From Haliscomenobacter sp033763495 (GTDB lineage: Bacteria > Bacteroidota > Bacteroidia > Chitinophagales > Saprospiraceae): a DNA stretch of 64,000 nucleotides. The DNA is taken from NCBI RefSeq assembly GCF_033763495.1, contig NZ_JANRKL010000168.1:1-64000 (forward strand), read 5' to 3'. This document shows, piece after piece, positions 16,083-25,218 of this stretch (positions within the stretch are counted from its first letter, which is position 1; every line of letters begins with the position of its first letter). The translations under genes were made by a program, and so were the position numbers. Under the pieces are notes generated by a model. The model did no database searches and was not told where the DNA came from. It was given only the letters and a program-made list of their open reading frames with translations.

Positions 16083-19037
16083 ATGAACAAGTTTATCGTA
16101 CTGCTTGGTAGTGTTTTATTATCAATCAGTTCTTTTGCACAAGACATTAAACCCCTTTGGTTCAAAAATTTCGGAGGAGCTGGAGATGTATTTCACCGGG
16201 TCATTGAAGCAGGTAACGGTTCGGTTATTGCAGTGGGTGAAAGCAGTGCGCAGTCCCAGGGCGGGAAAGATGGACTGGTCTCCATCCTCAATTACAGTAC
16301 CGGAGCGCTGGTTAAAGAAGTTCGCTTTGGTGGTACCAAGGATGATGTCATTTACGATATCGCGCCAACCCCACAGGGATTCTTTCTTTTGGTTGGTTAC
16401 ACCGAGTCAATTGGCAAAGGTGGCCACGATGGCTGGATACTTTTGATTGATGAAAAAGGCCGGAAAATTGACGAGAAAAGCATCGGAGGAGTGGGTAAGG
16501 ATGAACTGCGGCAGGTCGAAATTTTACCGGATGGCTCAGCAATGGTTTTGGCTGGGTTTAAAAATGACCAGAAAGATGGCGATGCCTGGATGATCAAATT
16601 GAGCCTTAAGTACGAAATGATTTGGGAAAAACAATTCGGCAAAGACGAATATGGCATACCCAGTGGCCTGGTGCTTTCCAACGACGGAGGCGCTTTATTC
16701 AGTGGAAATACCCGTAAAGGAGATAATGTTTACCTGGCAAAGGTCGATGCACGTGGCGCAATCGTCTGGTCTCAGGTTTACCAGGAGGCTAAATACGATG
16801 AAGCACTTGATTTGATCAACACAAATGATGGCAATTATGCCATGGCCGGATTGACCAAATCAAAAGGGGCAGGAGACGCCGACGCCTGGTTGTTAAAAAT
16901 AGGAAAAGATGGCAGCCTCCTGTGGGACAAAGCCCTGGGCAAAAGGGATTTTGACCTTGCTGCTACAGTGCTGCAATACAACAACGGGGCCTTTGGGCTT
17001 TTTGGTTCTTCCAATTCCTATCGCTCTGGCGCCCGGGATGCAAAAGCAGTAGGGATTAAAGCTACCGGAGATGGCACTTTGAAGTCCTTCTTTTATTGGG
17101 GCAATGGGAACAATGAATCCTGGGAAACGGCCACCCTTCTCCACGACGGCAGTGTGGTAGTCGCCGGAAAAAGCCCCCAGGGTGCCTTCGTTGGGCGTTT
17201 ACCCCTTGAAGATGAAGACAATCCTCCGATAGTTGGGGTTCGGGACCAGAATGCTGTAGAGATTGTTGAGCTTAAGCTGAATTCCATGGACAATCAAAGC
17301 ATCCAAAGAAATGAAAACGCTTATTTGAGCTTTCGCTTGAACAACAAGTCAGGTGCGAATTTGTCCGACCTCAAGGTAGAAATTGAAGATAAAATGGGTG
17401 CTTCCCGGCTGGAATACTGGACGGTTAATTATCTGGGCCAGCTTGGCAATGAGCGGGCTGGCAAAATGGTTCGGATTCCTGTTCGAAGTAAAGACATCGC
17501 CAATGGAGAACACAGCTTTAATGTAAAAGTATCAGCAGGAGATAAATACCTCACCGATCAGGATGTAAAAATTGTGACCCGGGTACCCTTGCCCGCAAAC
17601 CTGCAAATTGCCGATCACAATTTTTTCTCCAGCACGCGTTCGGATGAACTGACCTTGCGGGTTGTATTGGAAAATTCCGGTGATGCCAATTCTGGCTCAA
17701 CCGACATTACCTTTCAGTATCCAGCTGGAATCAAACCTAGTGCCTCAGCAAGCAATGCCATCGGACCTGTCGCCGCCCGGGCCAAACGACAAGTAGATTT
17801 TTTGTTTACCAAAACGGCTCAATTTACTGGCCCTTCTGTAAAAATCGTGTGTATTGTCAAGGAAAATGGTGTTGAAAAAATCCGCAAAACCCTGGAAGAC
17901 CGCCGGGGTGGAGTAGGTGGCGACGGACCCATTATGATCTGGACGGATCCAGATCCCAATGAAGTAGGCAACAAGATCAAAAAGACCACCAATCAGATGG
18001 AGTTCAAAATGAACGTCTTGCATGACAAGAGCCTTCAGCCTAAAGACTTTAAAATTCGAATGAATGGGGTGGAAATGGAAGGGTCCAAATTCAATGAACA
18101 AGACTTGTCGGCACCCAAGCGAGATACTACCTATTATTCCTACACCTACCGGAATAAAGTCCCGCTAATTCTGGGGAAAAACCGCCTGGAGGTGGTGGTC
18201 GACGGAAAGGTGTCTTCATACATTGAAGTAGATTATGCTCCTCAGCGGTCCAACCTCTTTATTTTGTCGATTGGCCCGGTTCACAACGACTTGATGTATA
18301 CCTCCAAGGATGCTAAGGATTTTGCTGAGGCTTTCCGGGATCAAGGAGGTGTAGACAAACTCTATCCCAATGTCCATGTCCAGGAAATTACTACTCCCGA
18401 AACCACCAATTTAACCGGAATCAAGCAGGCTATGTTCGACCTGAGTTACATGTGGAAAGATGGATTGATTACGGCCAACGATGTGGTGATTGTATTTATC
18501 TCTTCGCATGGGAAAATTTTTGAAAATCAGTTCAGGATTCTACAAACCGGCTACAATCCTAAATACGAAGACGTTTCCATTGATTACAAAAAAGAAGTGC
18601 TCGATGTACTCAATCGCCTGAGTTGTAAAAAACTCATCTTTTTGGATGCCTGCCATAGTGGAGGTGCTAAAGAAGGGTTTGGAGGGTTGAGCAAAGCTGT
18701 GATCGACTTAGCGAAGACTCAACCCGGAGTGAGCACACTTTCTTCCTGCAAAGCTGACGAAAAATCTTACGAGGCTCAGAGCTGGGAAAATGGTGCATTT
18801 ACGGAGGCTATGCTGGAAGCATTTGCTGATAAAACGCTTAGTGACGCTAGAGGTTCCTACAACGCTGATGTGAATAGGGATCGCATCATTAACCTGGGGG
18901 AATTGTACGATTTTCTACAACGCCGCGTTCCTCAATTGGTGAAATCTGTGATCCCCAATGCCCCCACCAGCCAGGCCCCCTTTATGCCGGAAGACCAGCT
19001 GGATCGGGCGATGCCGCTTTATTACATTCAAAAATAG
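16083..19037 (+). CDS. Exported caspase-like (C14) peptidase with N-terminal beta-propeller-like repeats
   Basis: A 984-residue protein. Signal peptide MNKFIVLLGSVLLSISSFAQ. Residues about 22-385 contain seven or so repeats of the delta-60/propeller type (FGGAGDVFHRVIEAGNGSVI, FGKDEYGIPSGLVLSNDGG). Residues about 400-600 resemble CARDB-like Ig modules (AYLSFRLNNKSGANLSDLKV, ELTLRVVLENSGDANSGSTD). Residues about 723-965 form a caspase-fold peptidase: His809 in FISSHGK and Cys857 in FLDACHSGG, the expected His/Cys dyad, with a terminal RVPQLVK region. Catalytic residues are intact. Secreted caspase-like enzymes are known in Bacteroidota (gingipains share the fold). It is followed by a hairpin and the SprB-repeat gene, suggesting a joint surface function; activation and substrates cannot be seen. 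Confidence 0.9.
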   Translation: MNKFIVLLGSVLLSISSFAQDIKPLWFKNFGGAGDVFHRVIEAGNGSVIAVGESSAQSQGGKDGLVSILNYSTGALVKEVRFGGTKDDVIYDIAPTPQGFFLLVGYTESIGKGGHDGWILLIDEKGRKIDEKSIGGVGKDELRQVEILPDGSAMVLAGFKNDQKDGDAWMIKLSLKYEMIWEKQFGKDEYGIPSGLVLSNDGGALFSGNTRKGDNVYLAKVDARGAIVWSQVYQEAKYDEALDLINTNDGNYAMAGLTKSKGAGDADAWLLKIGKDGSLLWDKALGKRDFDLAATVLQYNNGAFGLFGSSNSYRSGARDAKAVGIKATGDGTLKSFFYWGNGNNESWETATLLHDGSVVVAGKSPQGAFVGRLPLEDEDNPPIVGVRDQNAVEIVELKLNSMDNQSIQRNENAYLSFRLNNKSGANLSDLKVEIEDKMGASRLEYWTVNYLGQLGNERAGKMVRIPVRSKDIANGEHSFNVKVSAGDKYLTDQDVKIVTRVPLPANLQIADHNFFSSTRSDELTLRVVLENSGDANSGSTDITFQYPAGIKPSASASNAIGPVAARAKRQVDFLFTKTAQFTGPSVKIVCIVKENGVEKIRKTLEDRRGGVGGDGPIMIWTDPDPNEVGNKIKKTTNQMEFKMNVLHDKSLQPKDFKIRMNGVEMEGSKFNEQDLSAPKRDTTYYSYTYRNKVPLILGKNRLEVVVDGKVSSYIEVDYAPQRSNLFILSIGPVHNDLMYTSKDAKDFAEAFRDQGGVDKLYPNVHVQEITTPETTNLTGIKQAMFDLSYMWKDGLITANDVVIVFISSHGKIFENQFRILQTGYNPKYEDVSIDYKKEVLDVLNRLSCKKLIFLDACHSGGAKEGFGGLSKAVIDLAKTQPGVSTLSSCKADEKSYEAQSWENGAFTEAMLEAFADKTLSDARGSYNADVNRDRIINLGELYDFLQRRVPQLVKSVIPNAPTSQAPFMPEDQLDRAMPLYYIQK

Positions 19038-19038
19038 C

Positions 19039-19105
19039 TTTTGTTGTCCTCTCTTCTCTGGTCACTGAGCGAAGCCGAGGTTCCGGAGAAGAAAGGACAA
19101 CAAAA
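19039..19105 (+). terminator. Stem-loop between C14 peptidase and SprB-repeat genes
   Basis: 19039-19061 and 19083-19105 form a 23-bp inverted repeat with two G-U compatible mismatches, starting 1 bp after the stop codon at 19035-19037. It may terminate or only attenuate transcription into the SprB-repeat gene, or protect the upstream mRNA 3' end. Confidence 0.65.
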
Positions 19106-19120
19106 TTACACCGACTACCC

Positions 19121-22100
19121 ATGAGAAAATCCCAAATCTTACTTTTTGCTTTACTTTTTTGGTGTAGTTCCACCTTGCTTGCCCAGGTGGCCTGTCCAAC
19201 TGTAAACCCCATCACCGTAACCCGTACAACCGGAGGAACCGGAGTCAACGGTAGTTTACCCTGGGCCATCAACTGTATGAACAACGTTTCTGCCCTTAAC
19301 ATCATCCAGTTCAACATTACTGGCGCCGGGCCCCACATCATTCAACCCATCACCAATGCTCCTTTTCCCACCGTCACCAAAGCCAATGCTCATATTGACG
19401 GGAGTACCGACAATATCGTTATTGATGGATCTTTGGGTCAGGGCCAAGGCCTGGTACTTGCTGCCAATAATGTAAAGGTCAATGGGTTAACCCTCCGCAA
19501 CTTTGCCACTGCCAACTTTGCCAACGGCCTGACTCTCAGTACTGGAAACGGTCATGATATCAGTTCCTGTCAGATTTTTGACAATCTGGTTGGGATTTCC
19601 GTGGCCCGAAGCGTTGGCTCTTTCACCATCAGCAACAATTACATTGGAGTAGACAAAAGTGGTAATAACCTTTCAAATACCAATGTGGGGATTGATGTCG
19701 AAACTTTTGCAGGAACCACGGGAACACCTACGGGGACTATCTCCAACAATTTCATCGCCTATAGTTCAAATGGCATTGAGGTTGGTACAGCCCGAAATGT
19801 AATCATCAGTAGGAATAGCATTTTTTGCAACACCAAAATTGGGATTGAACGCCTCGCAACGATCACTACCCCCTCTATTTCGAACGCAACGACAACTCAG
19901 GTTACCGGTACTGCACCCGCTGGGTCAACAGTAGAGGTTTTTAAAGTCAACAATAGCAATTGCCCCAATGCCCCATGTCAGGGTGGAACTTTCATAGGAT
20001 CGGTTACGACCAATACTTTTGGTTCCTGGAACCTTACGATCACTTCGGGTTTGAGCGCTGGTGATTTGGTCACAGCCACTATGACCCAAAGCAGCAATAC
20101 CTCTGAATTTTCAGCTTGTCGGACTGTAGCAGATGTCTGCGCTAATTTTTCAGCCAGTATCAAGTCCAGTAACGTCACCTGCAACGGGGGGACCAATGGT
20201 TCAGCTACTGTAAGTACCAGCGGCGGACTCAACCAGGGCATCACCTTTTCCTGGAGCAATGGTGCCACCACAGCCACCATAAGCAACCTTAAAGCGGGGA
20301 CGTATACGGTTACTGCCAGTGATGCTGCGGGTTGTCGGTCGATCCAATCGGTCAATATTCTTCAACCAACGGCCATCGTCATTACGCCCAGCAGCGTCAA
20401 TGTGGCGTGTAACGGAGAAAAATCGGGATTGATCAATGCCGCTGTCACTGGTGGTGTTGGCCCATATACCTACCGCTGGAGCAATGGGGCTACCACCTCT
20501 GCCATCACTTCTCTGGTTGCAGGAGCCTACACCCTCACCGTTACAGACCAGAACAATTGCACCAAAACAGCCTCTGTCACTCTTACCCAACCCTCGGCCA
20601 TCAATTTGTTACTTAATGGCAATGATACAGTTTGCCCAGGGGCAAAAAATGGTACGGCACAGGCAACGGTTACTGGTGGAATATCGCCTTATTCCTACAT
20701 TTGGTCAACAGGAGCTACCACCTCCAGTATTAGTAATCTAGGTCCAGGCAATTACCTGGTCACCATAAGCGATCAGAACAAATGTCAAAAAACAGGGACC
20801 ATTTCGGTCATAGAAACCCCTACCCTAAAAATTGACTCCAATGTAGTTCAACCCAAATGTGTAGGGGAAGCCAATGGTTCGATTGAGTTAAAAATAAGCG
20901 GGGGAATTTCTCCCTACACCTTTTTTTGGGAGAATGGTGCCACTACAGCTAATCGTACCAACCTTGCAGCCGGCGATTACAAAGTTGCAGTCACGGATGC
21001 TAACCGTTGTTCCGAAACCCGAATATTCACCCTGAAGGATCCTTCACCAATCAGTGCCAAAGTAAACACCACCGATCCTGCCTGTTTTGGCCAGAACAAT
21101 GGTACCGCCACAGTGACGGTAGGTAGCCCTGGAACCCATACTTTTTTATGGAGTACGAGTGCAACTACTTCATCCATCAGCAATCTTAGTGCTGGAAGGT
21201 ACAACCTGACGGTGACCAATGTTAGTGGATGCAAAGCTACATTTCCCTTTGTCCTCAATGCGCCTAGTGCTGGGTTAGCCATCACCACCAAGTCCATCAA
21301 CATCGATTGTTTTGGGCAAAAAACTGGGCTAATTACGACCAACACAACCGGAGGTAAGGCACCCTATGCTTACAATTGGTCAAATGGATCTACTCAGGCT
21401 GAATTATTCAATCTTCCCGCTGGTACTTACGGAGTAACCGTAACGGATCAGTCGGGTTGTGGAGACACGGCTATGGTGAAAATCTTGGAAAACCCGGCAA
21501 TAAGTACGAAAATCAGTTCAAACAACCCTGCTTGTTTTGGACAAAACAATGGCCAGGCAAGTGTGACGGTCGGCGGAGGTAGTCCGGCTTACACTTACAT
21601 CTGGAGCACCGGGGCAACCACTTCCAGTATTTCGAATCTGGCTGCTGGAAAATATGTGCTGACCGTGACGGATGCCCTGCTTTGTACCCAAAAGGACAGC
21701 ATCGTATTGATTGCACCTACCCAGCTTCAAGTGAACGCTACTGCAACCAATGTCAATTGTAATGGGACTGCTACGGGTAGTGCTCAAGTCATAGCTGTCG
21801 GAGGTACAGTGCCTTATTCTTATGCCTGGAGCAATGGGGCAACTACTTCAGCCATCAGCAACCTGGCTGCGAACACTTATGGTGTGACGGTAAGCGACAG
21901 TCGCGCCTGCCAGGTCAATACCAGTGTAAGTGTCACCCAACCAACTGCTCTAGTGCTGGTTTTAAATACCTCCGACATACCCTGCAACGAAACCAATACC
22001 GGCCGGGCTACCGCTCAGGTCAGTGGCGGAACCAGTCCTTACCGCTACGCCTGGAGCAATGGTGCGACAACATCGGCTTTGAGCAATTTGGCTCCCGGGG

Positions 22101-24187
22101 ATTTTGGCTTGACGGTCACCGATGCTGCAGGATGTGTGGTCAATGACAGCAAAAGAGTCAACACTACTGCTCGGATCAATCCTCAAATCAATACGACCAA
22201 TATCCTTTGTAATGGTCAGAGCAATGGTCAGGCCTCGGTCACCTTTACTGGAACTGGAGTTCATTTATTCAATTGGAGCAATGGTGCCACCACATCGGCT
22301 ATTAATAACCTGGCTGCGGGAACTTACTCCGTAACGGTGACCAATTCGGCAAACTGTAAAGAAAGTGCGAGCGCTACTATCACCGTACCACCAGCCCTGA
22401 CCCTGAGCATAGTGCCCACTAATTTGCGCTGTAATGGCCAAAACCAGGGCCAGGCTTTAGCCACTGCAGGGGGAGGTGTGGCACCCTACGCCTACCGTTG
22501 GAGCAATGGAGCCACAAGCAGCAGCATTACTGCCCTCGCCGCAGGCAATTATAGCCTGACCATCACCGATGCCAACCAATGTACCCGCGCCCAAAATATG
22601 AGCATTACCGAACCCTCAGCCTTGCAAGCCAATGCTACCTTTACTCGCGAAACCAGTCCAAATGCCCGCAATGGGACGGCTACAGCAACCGCAAGTGGGG
22701 GAACCGGACCTTATCGCTTTACCTGGAATACAGGGGCTACTACCGCTGCAATTACTGGTTTGGCTTCTGGGGTGTATACCGTTACCGTTGAAGATGCCAA
22801 CGGCTGCAGCGTGGTTCGTTCTGGGGCGGTAAGTGGTGACAATTGCACCGGACTAAGTGTTTCTGGAATTGCAACTGACTTGGGTTGTGCAGGGGCAGAG
22901 TCAGGCTCAATCAGTTTGACGGTAGTTGGCGGAACCATGCCTTATTTTTATGCCTGGAGCAATGGCCAAACTTCAGCCAATCTGACCGAGCTCAACGAGG
23001 GAACCTACAGCGTAACCGTAATTGACGCCAATGGCTGTACTGGCAACTACTCCGCAACCCTGAAGGCAGGCAGCAGAATGCCCAAACCTCTTTATGGAAT
23101 TGTGGCGCCGGATACGGTTTGTGGCAATGAAACTTTCACTTTGCGCGCCGATGACCTCTTTCAGGGGCCTAATGTACTGTACATTTGGCAATTGCCCAAT
23201 GGAGAAGAATTGACTTCAACCACACCCTCGCTCAAGTTAAAGGCCAACAGCAGTACATTTTCCGGAGAATATTCTGCCTTGAGGGATTCAGCGGGGTGCC
23301 GTTCCAGCGTTTTTGGGCCCGTTATTGTAGATGTGGTCTCCTTGCCTCCCAATAGCTTTAGTGCCGGAAGAGATACGACCCTTTGTCAAGGCAATAGCAT
23401 TACCCTGAAAGCGCAGGCTCCTCAATCGGGCAAAGCTACTTGGTTTGATTTGTCAACCCGTACCTCCATTCAAAATGCCAACTCACCGAATGCAACAGCA
23501 CAAAACTTACAAATCGGGGCCAATCGTTTTGTGTGGCGCATCGCGATTGGTAAATGTATTCAGGCTGCCTCTGATACGGTGACGGTATTTTTGGAAAAAG
23601 GTCCCCAATTGGTAGATGACAAATACACCATCGAACGAGCCCAGGACATTGCGGCCATGAATATCCTGCTCAACGACAACCTGACCGGACTTCAGGATAC
23701 CAGTATTTCCTGGTCTGGTGCACCAAGTATGGGCGTTTTTGAATACGTACCAGGGAATAAAAGTTTCCGGTATACCGCTGAGAGTGATTTTAGGGGAGTA
23801 TTGACCTTCACCTACACGGTGTGTAATGAAGCTTCAAAATGTGCCAGCCCCTGTGATTCGGCCATGGTGACCATGGAGGTGTTCAACCTGCCCAAACCCA
23901 CCGAAGGAATGGTACTGGAGGATCCTGGCCCCAATGGAACTTTACAAATCCGGGGATTGCAGGGCTTTAGCTCGGTCGACATTGTAATCACCAATCGCTG
24001 GGGTGATATTGTATACCGCAACAACGATTATGATAACGATGCGCCCTGGAGGGGCCGATCGGGAGACAATGGTCCGTTTTTGCCCCCCGGAGCTTATTAT
24101 TATGTCATCCGAGCTTATGACGATGGCAAACTGGTGGGCAAACCCCAAACCGGAGCGATTTATTTATTCAAAAAAGAAAACCCCTAG
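19121..24187 (+). CDS. Giant SprB-repeat surface protein with T9SS type B C-terminal domain
   Basis: A 1688-residue surface protein. A signal peptide (LLFALLFWCSSTLLAQ) precedes a parallel beta-helix-like region (about 40-250; HDISSCQIFDNLVGISVARS, NNYIGVDKSGNNLS). From about 348 to 1310 are thirteen SprB-type repeats of about 75 residues, each with a Cys-Asn/Phe-Gly-x-x-x-G opening and core PYxYxWSNGATTxxIxNLxAGxYxVTVTD; the twelfth lacks the Cys. After Ig-like segments, residues about 1600-1688 match the gliding-motility/T9SS type B C-terminal domain (VDIVITNRWGDIVYRNNDYD, GAYYYVIRAYDDGK, IYLFKKE). Proteins like this are exported by T9SS and move or adhere on the cell surface (Flavobacterium SprB). 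A PorP/SprF-like gene follows 46 bp downstream, as sprF follows sprB. Confidence 0.95.
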   Translation: MRKSQILLFALLFWCSSTLLAQVACPTVNPITVTRTTGGTGVNGSLPWAINCMNNVSALNIIQFNITGAGPHIIQPITNAPFPTVTKANAHIDGSTDNIVIDGSLGQGQGLVLAANNVKVNGLTLRNFATANFANGLTLSTGNGHDISSCQIFDNLVGISVARSVGSFTISNNYIGVDKSGNNLSNTNVGIDVETFAGTTGTPTGTISNNFIAYSSNGIEVGTARNVIISRNSIFCNTKIGIERLATITTPSISNATTTQVTGTAPAGSTVEVFKVNNSNCPNAPCQGGTFIGSVTTNTFGSWNLTITSGLSAGDLVTATMTQSSNTSEFSACRTVADVCANFSASIKSSNVTCNGGTNGSATVSTSGGLNQGITFSWSNGATTATISNLKAGTYTVTASDAAGCRSIQSVNILQPTAIVITPSSVNVACNGEKSGLINAAVTGGVGPYTYRWSNGATTSAITSLVAGAYTLTVTDQNNCTKTASVTLTQPSAINLLLNGNDTVCPGAKNGTAQATVTGGISPYSYIWSTGATTSSISNLGPGNYLVTISDQNKCQKTGTISVIETPTLKIDSNVVQPKCVGEANGSIELKISGGISPYTFFWENGATTANRTNLAAGDYKVAVTDANRCSETRIFTLKDPSPISAKVNTTDPACFGQNNGTATVTVGSPGTHTFLWSTSATTSSISNLSAGRYNLTVTNVSGCKATFPFVLNAPSAGLAITTKSINIDCFGQKTGLITTNTTGGKAPYAYNWSNGSTQAELFNLPAGTYGVTVTDQSGCGDTAMVKILENPAISTKISSNNPACFGQNNGQASVTVGGGSPAYTYIWSTGATTSSISNLAAGKYVLTVTDALLCTQKDSIVLIAPTQLQVNATATNVNCNGTATGSAQVIAVGGTVPYSYAWSNGATTSAISNLAANTYGVTVSDSRACQVNTSVSVTQPTALVLVLNTSDIPCNETNTGRATAQVSGGTSPYRYAWSNGATTSALSNLAPGDFGLTVTDAAGCVVNDSKRVNTTARINPQINTTNILCNGQSNGQASVTFTGTGVHLFNWSNGATTSAINNLAAGTYSVTVTNSANCKESASATITVPPALTLSIVPTNLRCNGQNQGQALATAGGGVAPYAYRWSNGATSSSITALAAGNYSLTITDANQCTRAQNMSITEPSALQANATFTRETSPNARNGTATATASGGTGPYRFTWNTGATTAAITGLASGVYTVTVEDANGCSVVRSGAVSGDNCTGLSVSGIATDLGCAGAESGSISLTVVGGTMPYFYAWSNGQTSANLTELNEGTYSVTVIDANGCTGNYSATLKAGSRMPKPLYGIVAPDTVCGNETFTLRADDLFQGPNVLYIWQLPNGEELTSTTPSLKLKANSSTFSGEYSALRDSAGCRSSVFGPVIVDVVSLPPNSFSAGRDTTLCQGNSITLKAQAPQSGKATWFDLSTRTSIQNANSPNATAQNLQIGANRFVWRIAIGKCIQAASDTVTVFLEKGPQLVDDKYTIERAQDIAAMNILLNDNLTGLQDTSISWSGAPSMGVFEYVPGNKSFRYTAESDFRGVLTFTYTVCNEASKCASPCDSAMVTMEVFNLPKPTEGMVLEDPGPNGTLQIRGLQGFSSVDIVITNRWGDIVYRNNDYDNDAPWRGRSGDNGPFLPPGAYYYVIRAYDDGKLVGKPQTGAIYLFKKENP
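20160..23050 (+). repeat. Thirteen tandem coding repeats (SprB units)
   Basis: Repeats of about 225 bp marked by TGGAGCAATGGNGC(C/A/T)AC (Trp-Ser-Asn-Gly-Ala-Thr) within the 19121 gene. The recurrent nearly identical short blocks could permit recombination between units and length variation. Confidence 0.85.
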
Positions 24188-24233
24188 GAATTAAAGCATT
24201 TAGCCTTATACCGTATCCTAAAAACCCAAGGTC

Positions 24234-25193
24234 ATGAAAATCAAACACCTATTCATCGGCATATTGTTGTTGAGCGCCATTCAGATTAGCGCTCAACAAC
24301 TCCCTAATTTTACCATTTACCGCGACCAATGGAACGTGATCAACCCCGCTGCCCTGTCCAATAACTACATCATCAACGAGTTGAATTTTACGGTAGGTGG
24401 GGCCTATCGCCGCAATTGGCTCAATGTCAATGATGCACCTCAAACCCAAATCCTCAATTTTGAAATGGTTTTGGAGGATCGCAATGCCGTTTTTGGCGCT
24501 CACGTCATCAATGACCGCACTGGGAAATTGGGCCAAACTGGGTTTTACGGCAATTACGCCTACATCCTTGATATGGGCGGACGGACCGACCGGGCGCTGG
24601 TTATTGGCCTGGGAGCTGGTTTGGTACAATACGGTGCGAAATTGAGCGAAATTGACTTCCCTGATCTTGCCAACCGCCCTGGAATCGACGACAATTTGAT
24701 GTATCCCGATTTTTCATTGGGGGCTTTTTTTTACGAAGAAGACCAATATTATCTGGGAGTGTCTATTCCTCAAGTGTTTGGCCTGGATACCCGCTTTGTT
24801 TCGGAAAATGGCCGCTATGATGTCAAACGTTTGCCGCACGTTTACGCAGTGGCCGGGAAATATTTTGATACCTTTTTGGGCAACAGTACCTCCTTTCTTG
24901 AAACTTCAGGGTGGTTGCGCTATGTACCCAATGCTCCAATCAGTGTAGACCTCAACGCCCGCTTGCAGATCAGCGAATTGTATTGGGCCGGACTTGGCGT
25001 TGGTGGTGCCTTTGGGCAAAAATTAACCGGATCAGCGCGGCTAGAAACCGGCTTTGTGCTAGGAGAACAGGTGCGCATTGAAAATGGGCAATTTAAAATT
25101 GGACTAGCATATGATCTACCGCTGGTTGAACCATTGCCCCGCTATTTCGGCGGTGCCTTTGAAGTCCATTTGTTGTATTCCTGGTGGAAATGA
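24234..25193 (+). CDS. PorP/SprF-family type IX secretion membrane protein
   Basis: A 319-residue outer-membrane barrel protein of the PorP/SprF family. Signal peptide MKIKHLFIGILLLSAIQISAQ is followed by LPNFTIYRDQWNVINPAALS, the family signature (Q-x-x-NPA), then repeated strands (VFGAHVINDRTGKLGQTGFY, RALVIGLGAGLVQYGAKLSE, YLGVSIPQVFGL). The final residues FEVHLLYSWWK are aromatic as expected for barrel proteins. SprF is required for surface delivery of SprB; the adjacent upstream SprB-repeat gene is the likely client. In operon with the SprB-repeat gene (46-bp gap) and DUF4846 gene (25-bp gap). Confidence 0.93.
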   Translation: MKIKHLFIGILLLSAIQISAQQLPNFTIYRDQWNVINPAALSNNYIINELNFTVGGAYRRNWLNVNDAPQTQILNFEMVLEDRNAVFGAHVINDRTGKLGQTGFYGNYAYILDMGGRTDRALVIGLGAGLVQYGAKLSEIDFPDLANRPGIDDNLMYPDFSLGAFFYEEDQYYLGVSIPQVFGLDTRFVSENGRYDVKRLPHVYAVAGKYFDTFLGNSTSFLETSGWLRYVPNAPISVDLNARLQISELYWAGLGVGGAFGQKLTGSARLETGFVLGEQVRIENGQFKIGLAYDLPLVEPLPRYFGGAFEVHLLYSWWK

Positions 25194-25218
25194 TTAAATT
25201 GTAATTCACAATCGACCT

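Noticed and set aside
20160..23050. Periodic repeats considered as CRISPR
   Set aside because: In-frame protein repeats of about 225 bp that encode SprB modules; spacing and divergence do not fit CRISPR.
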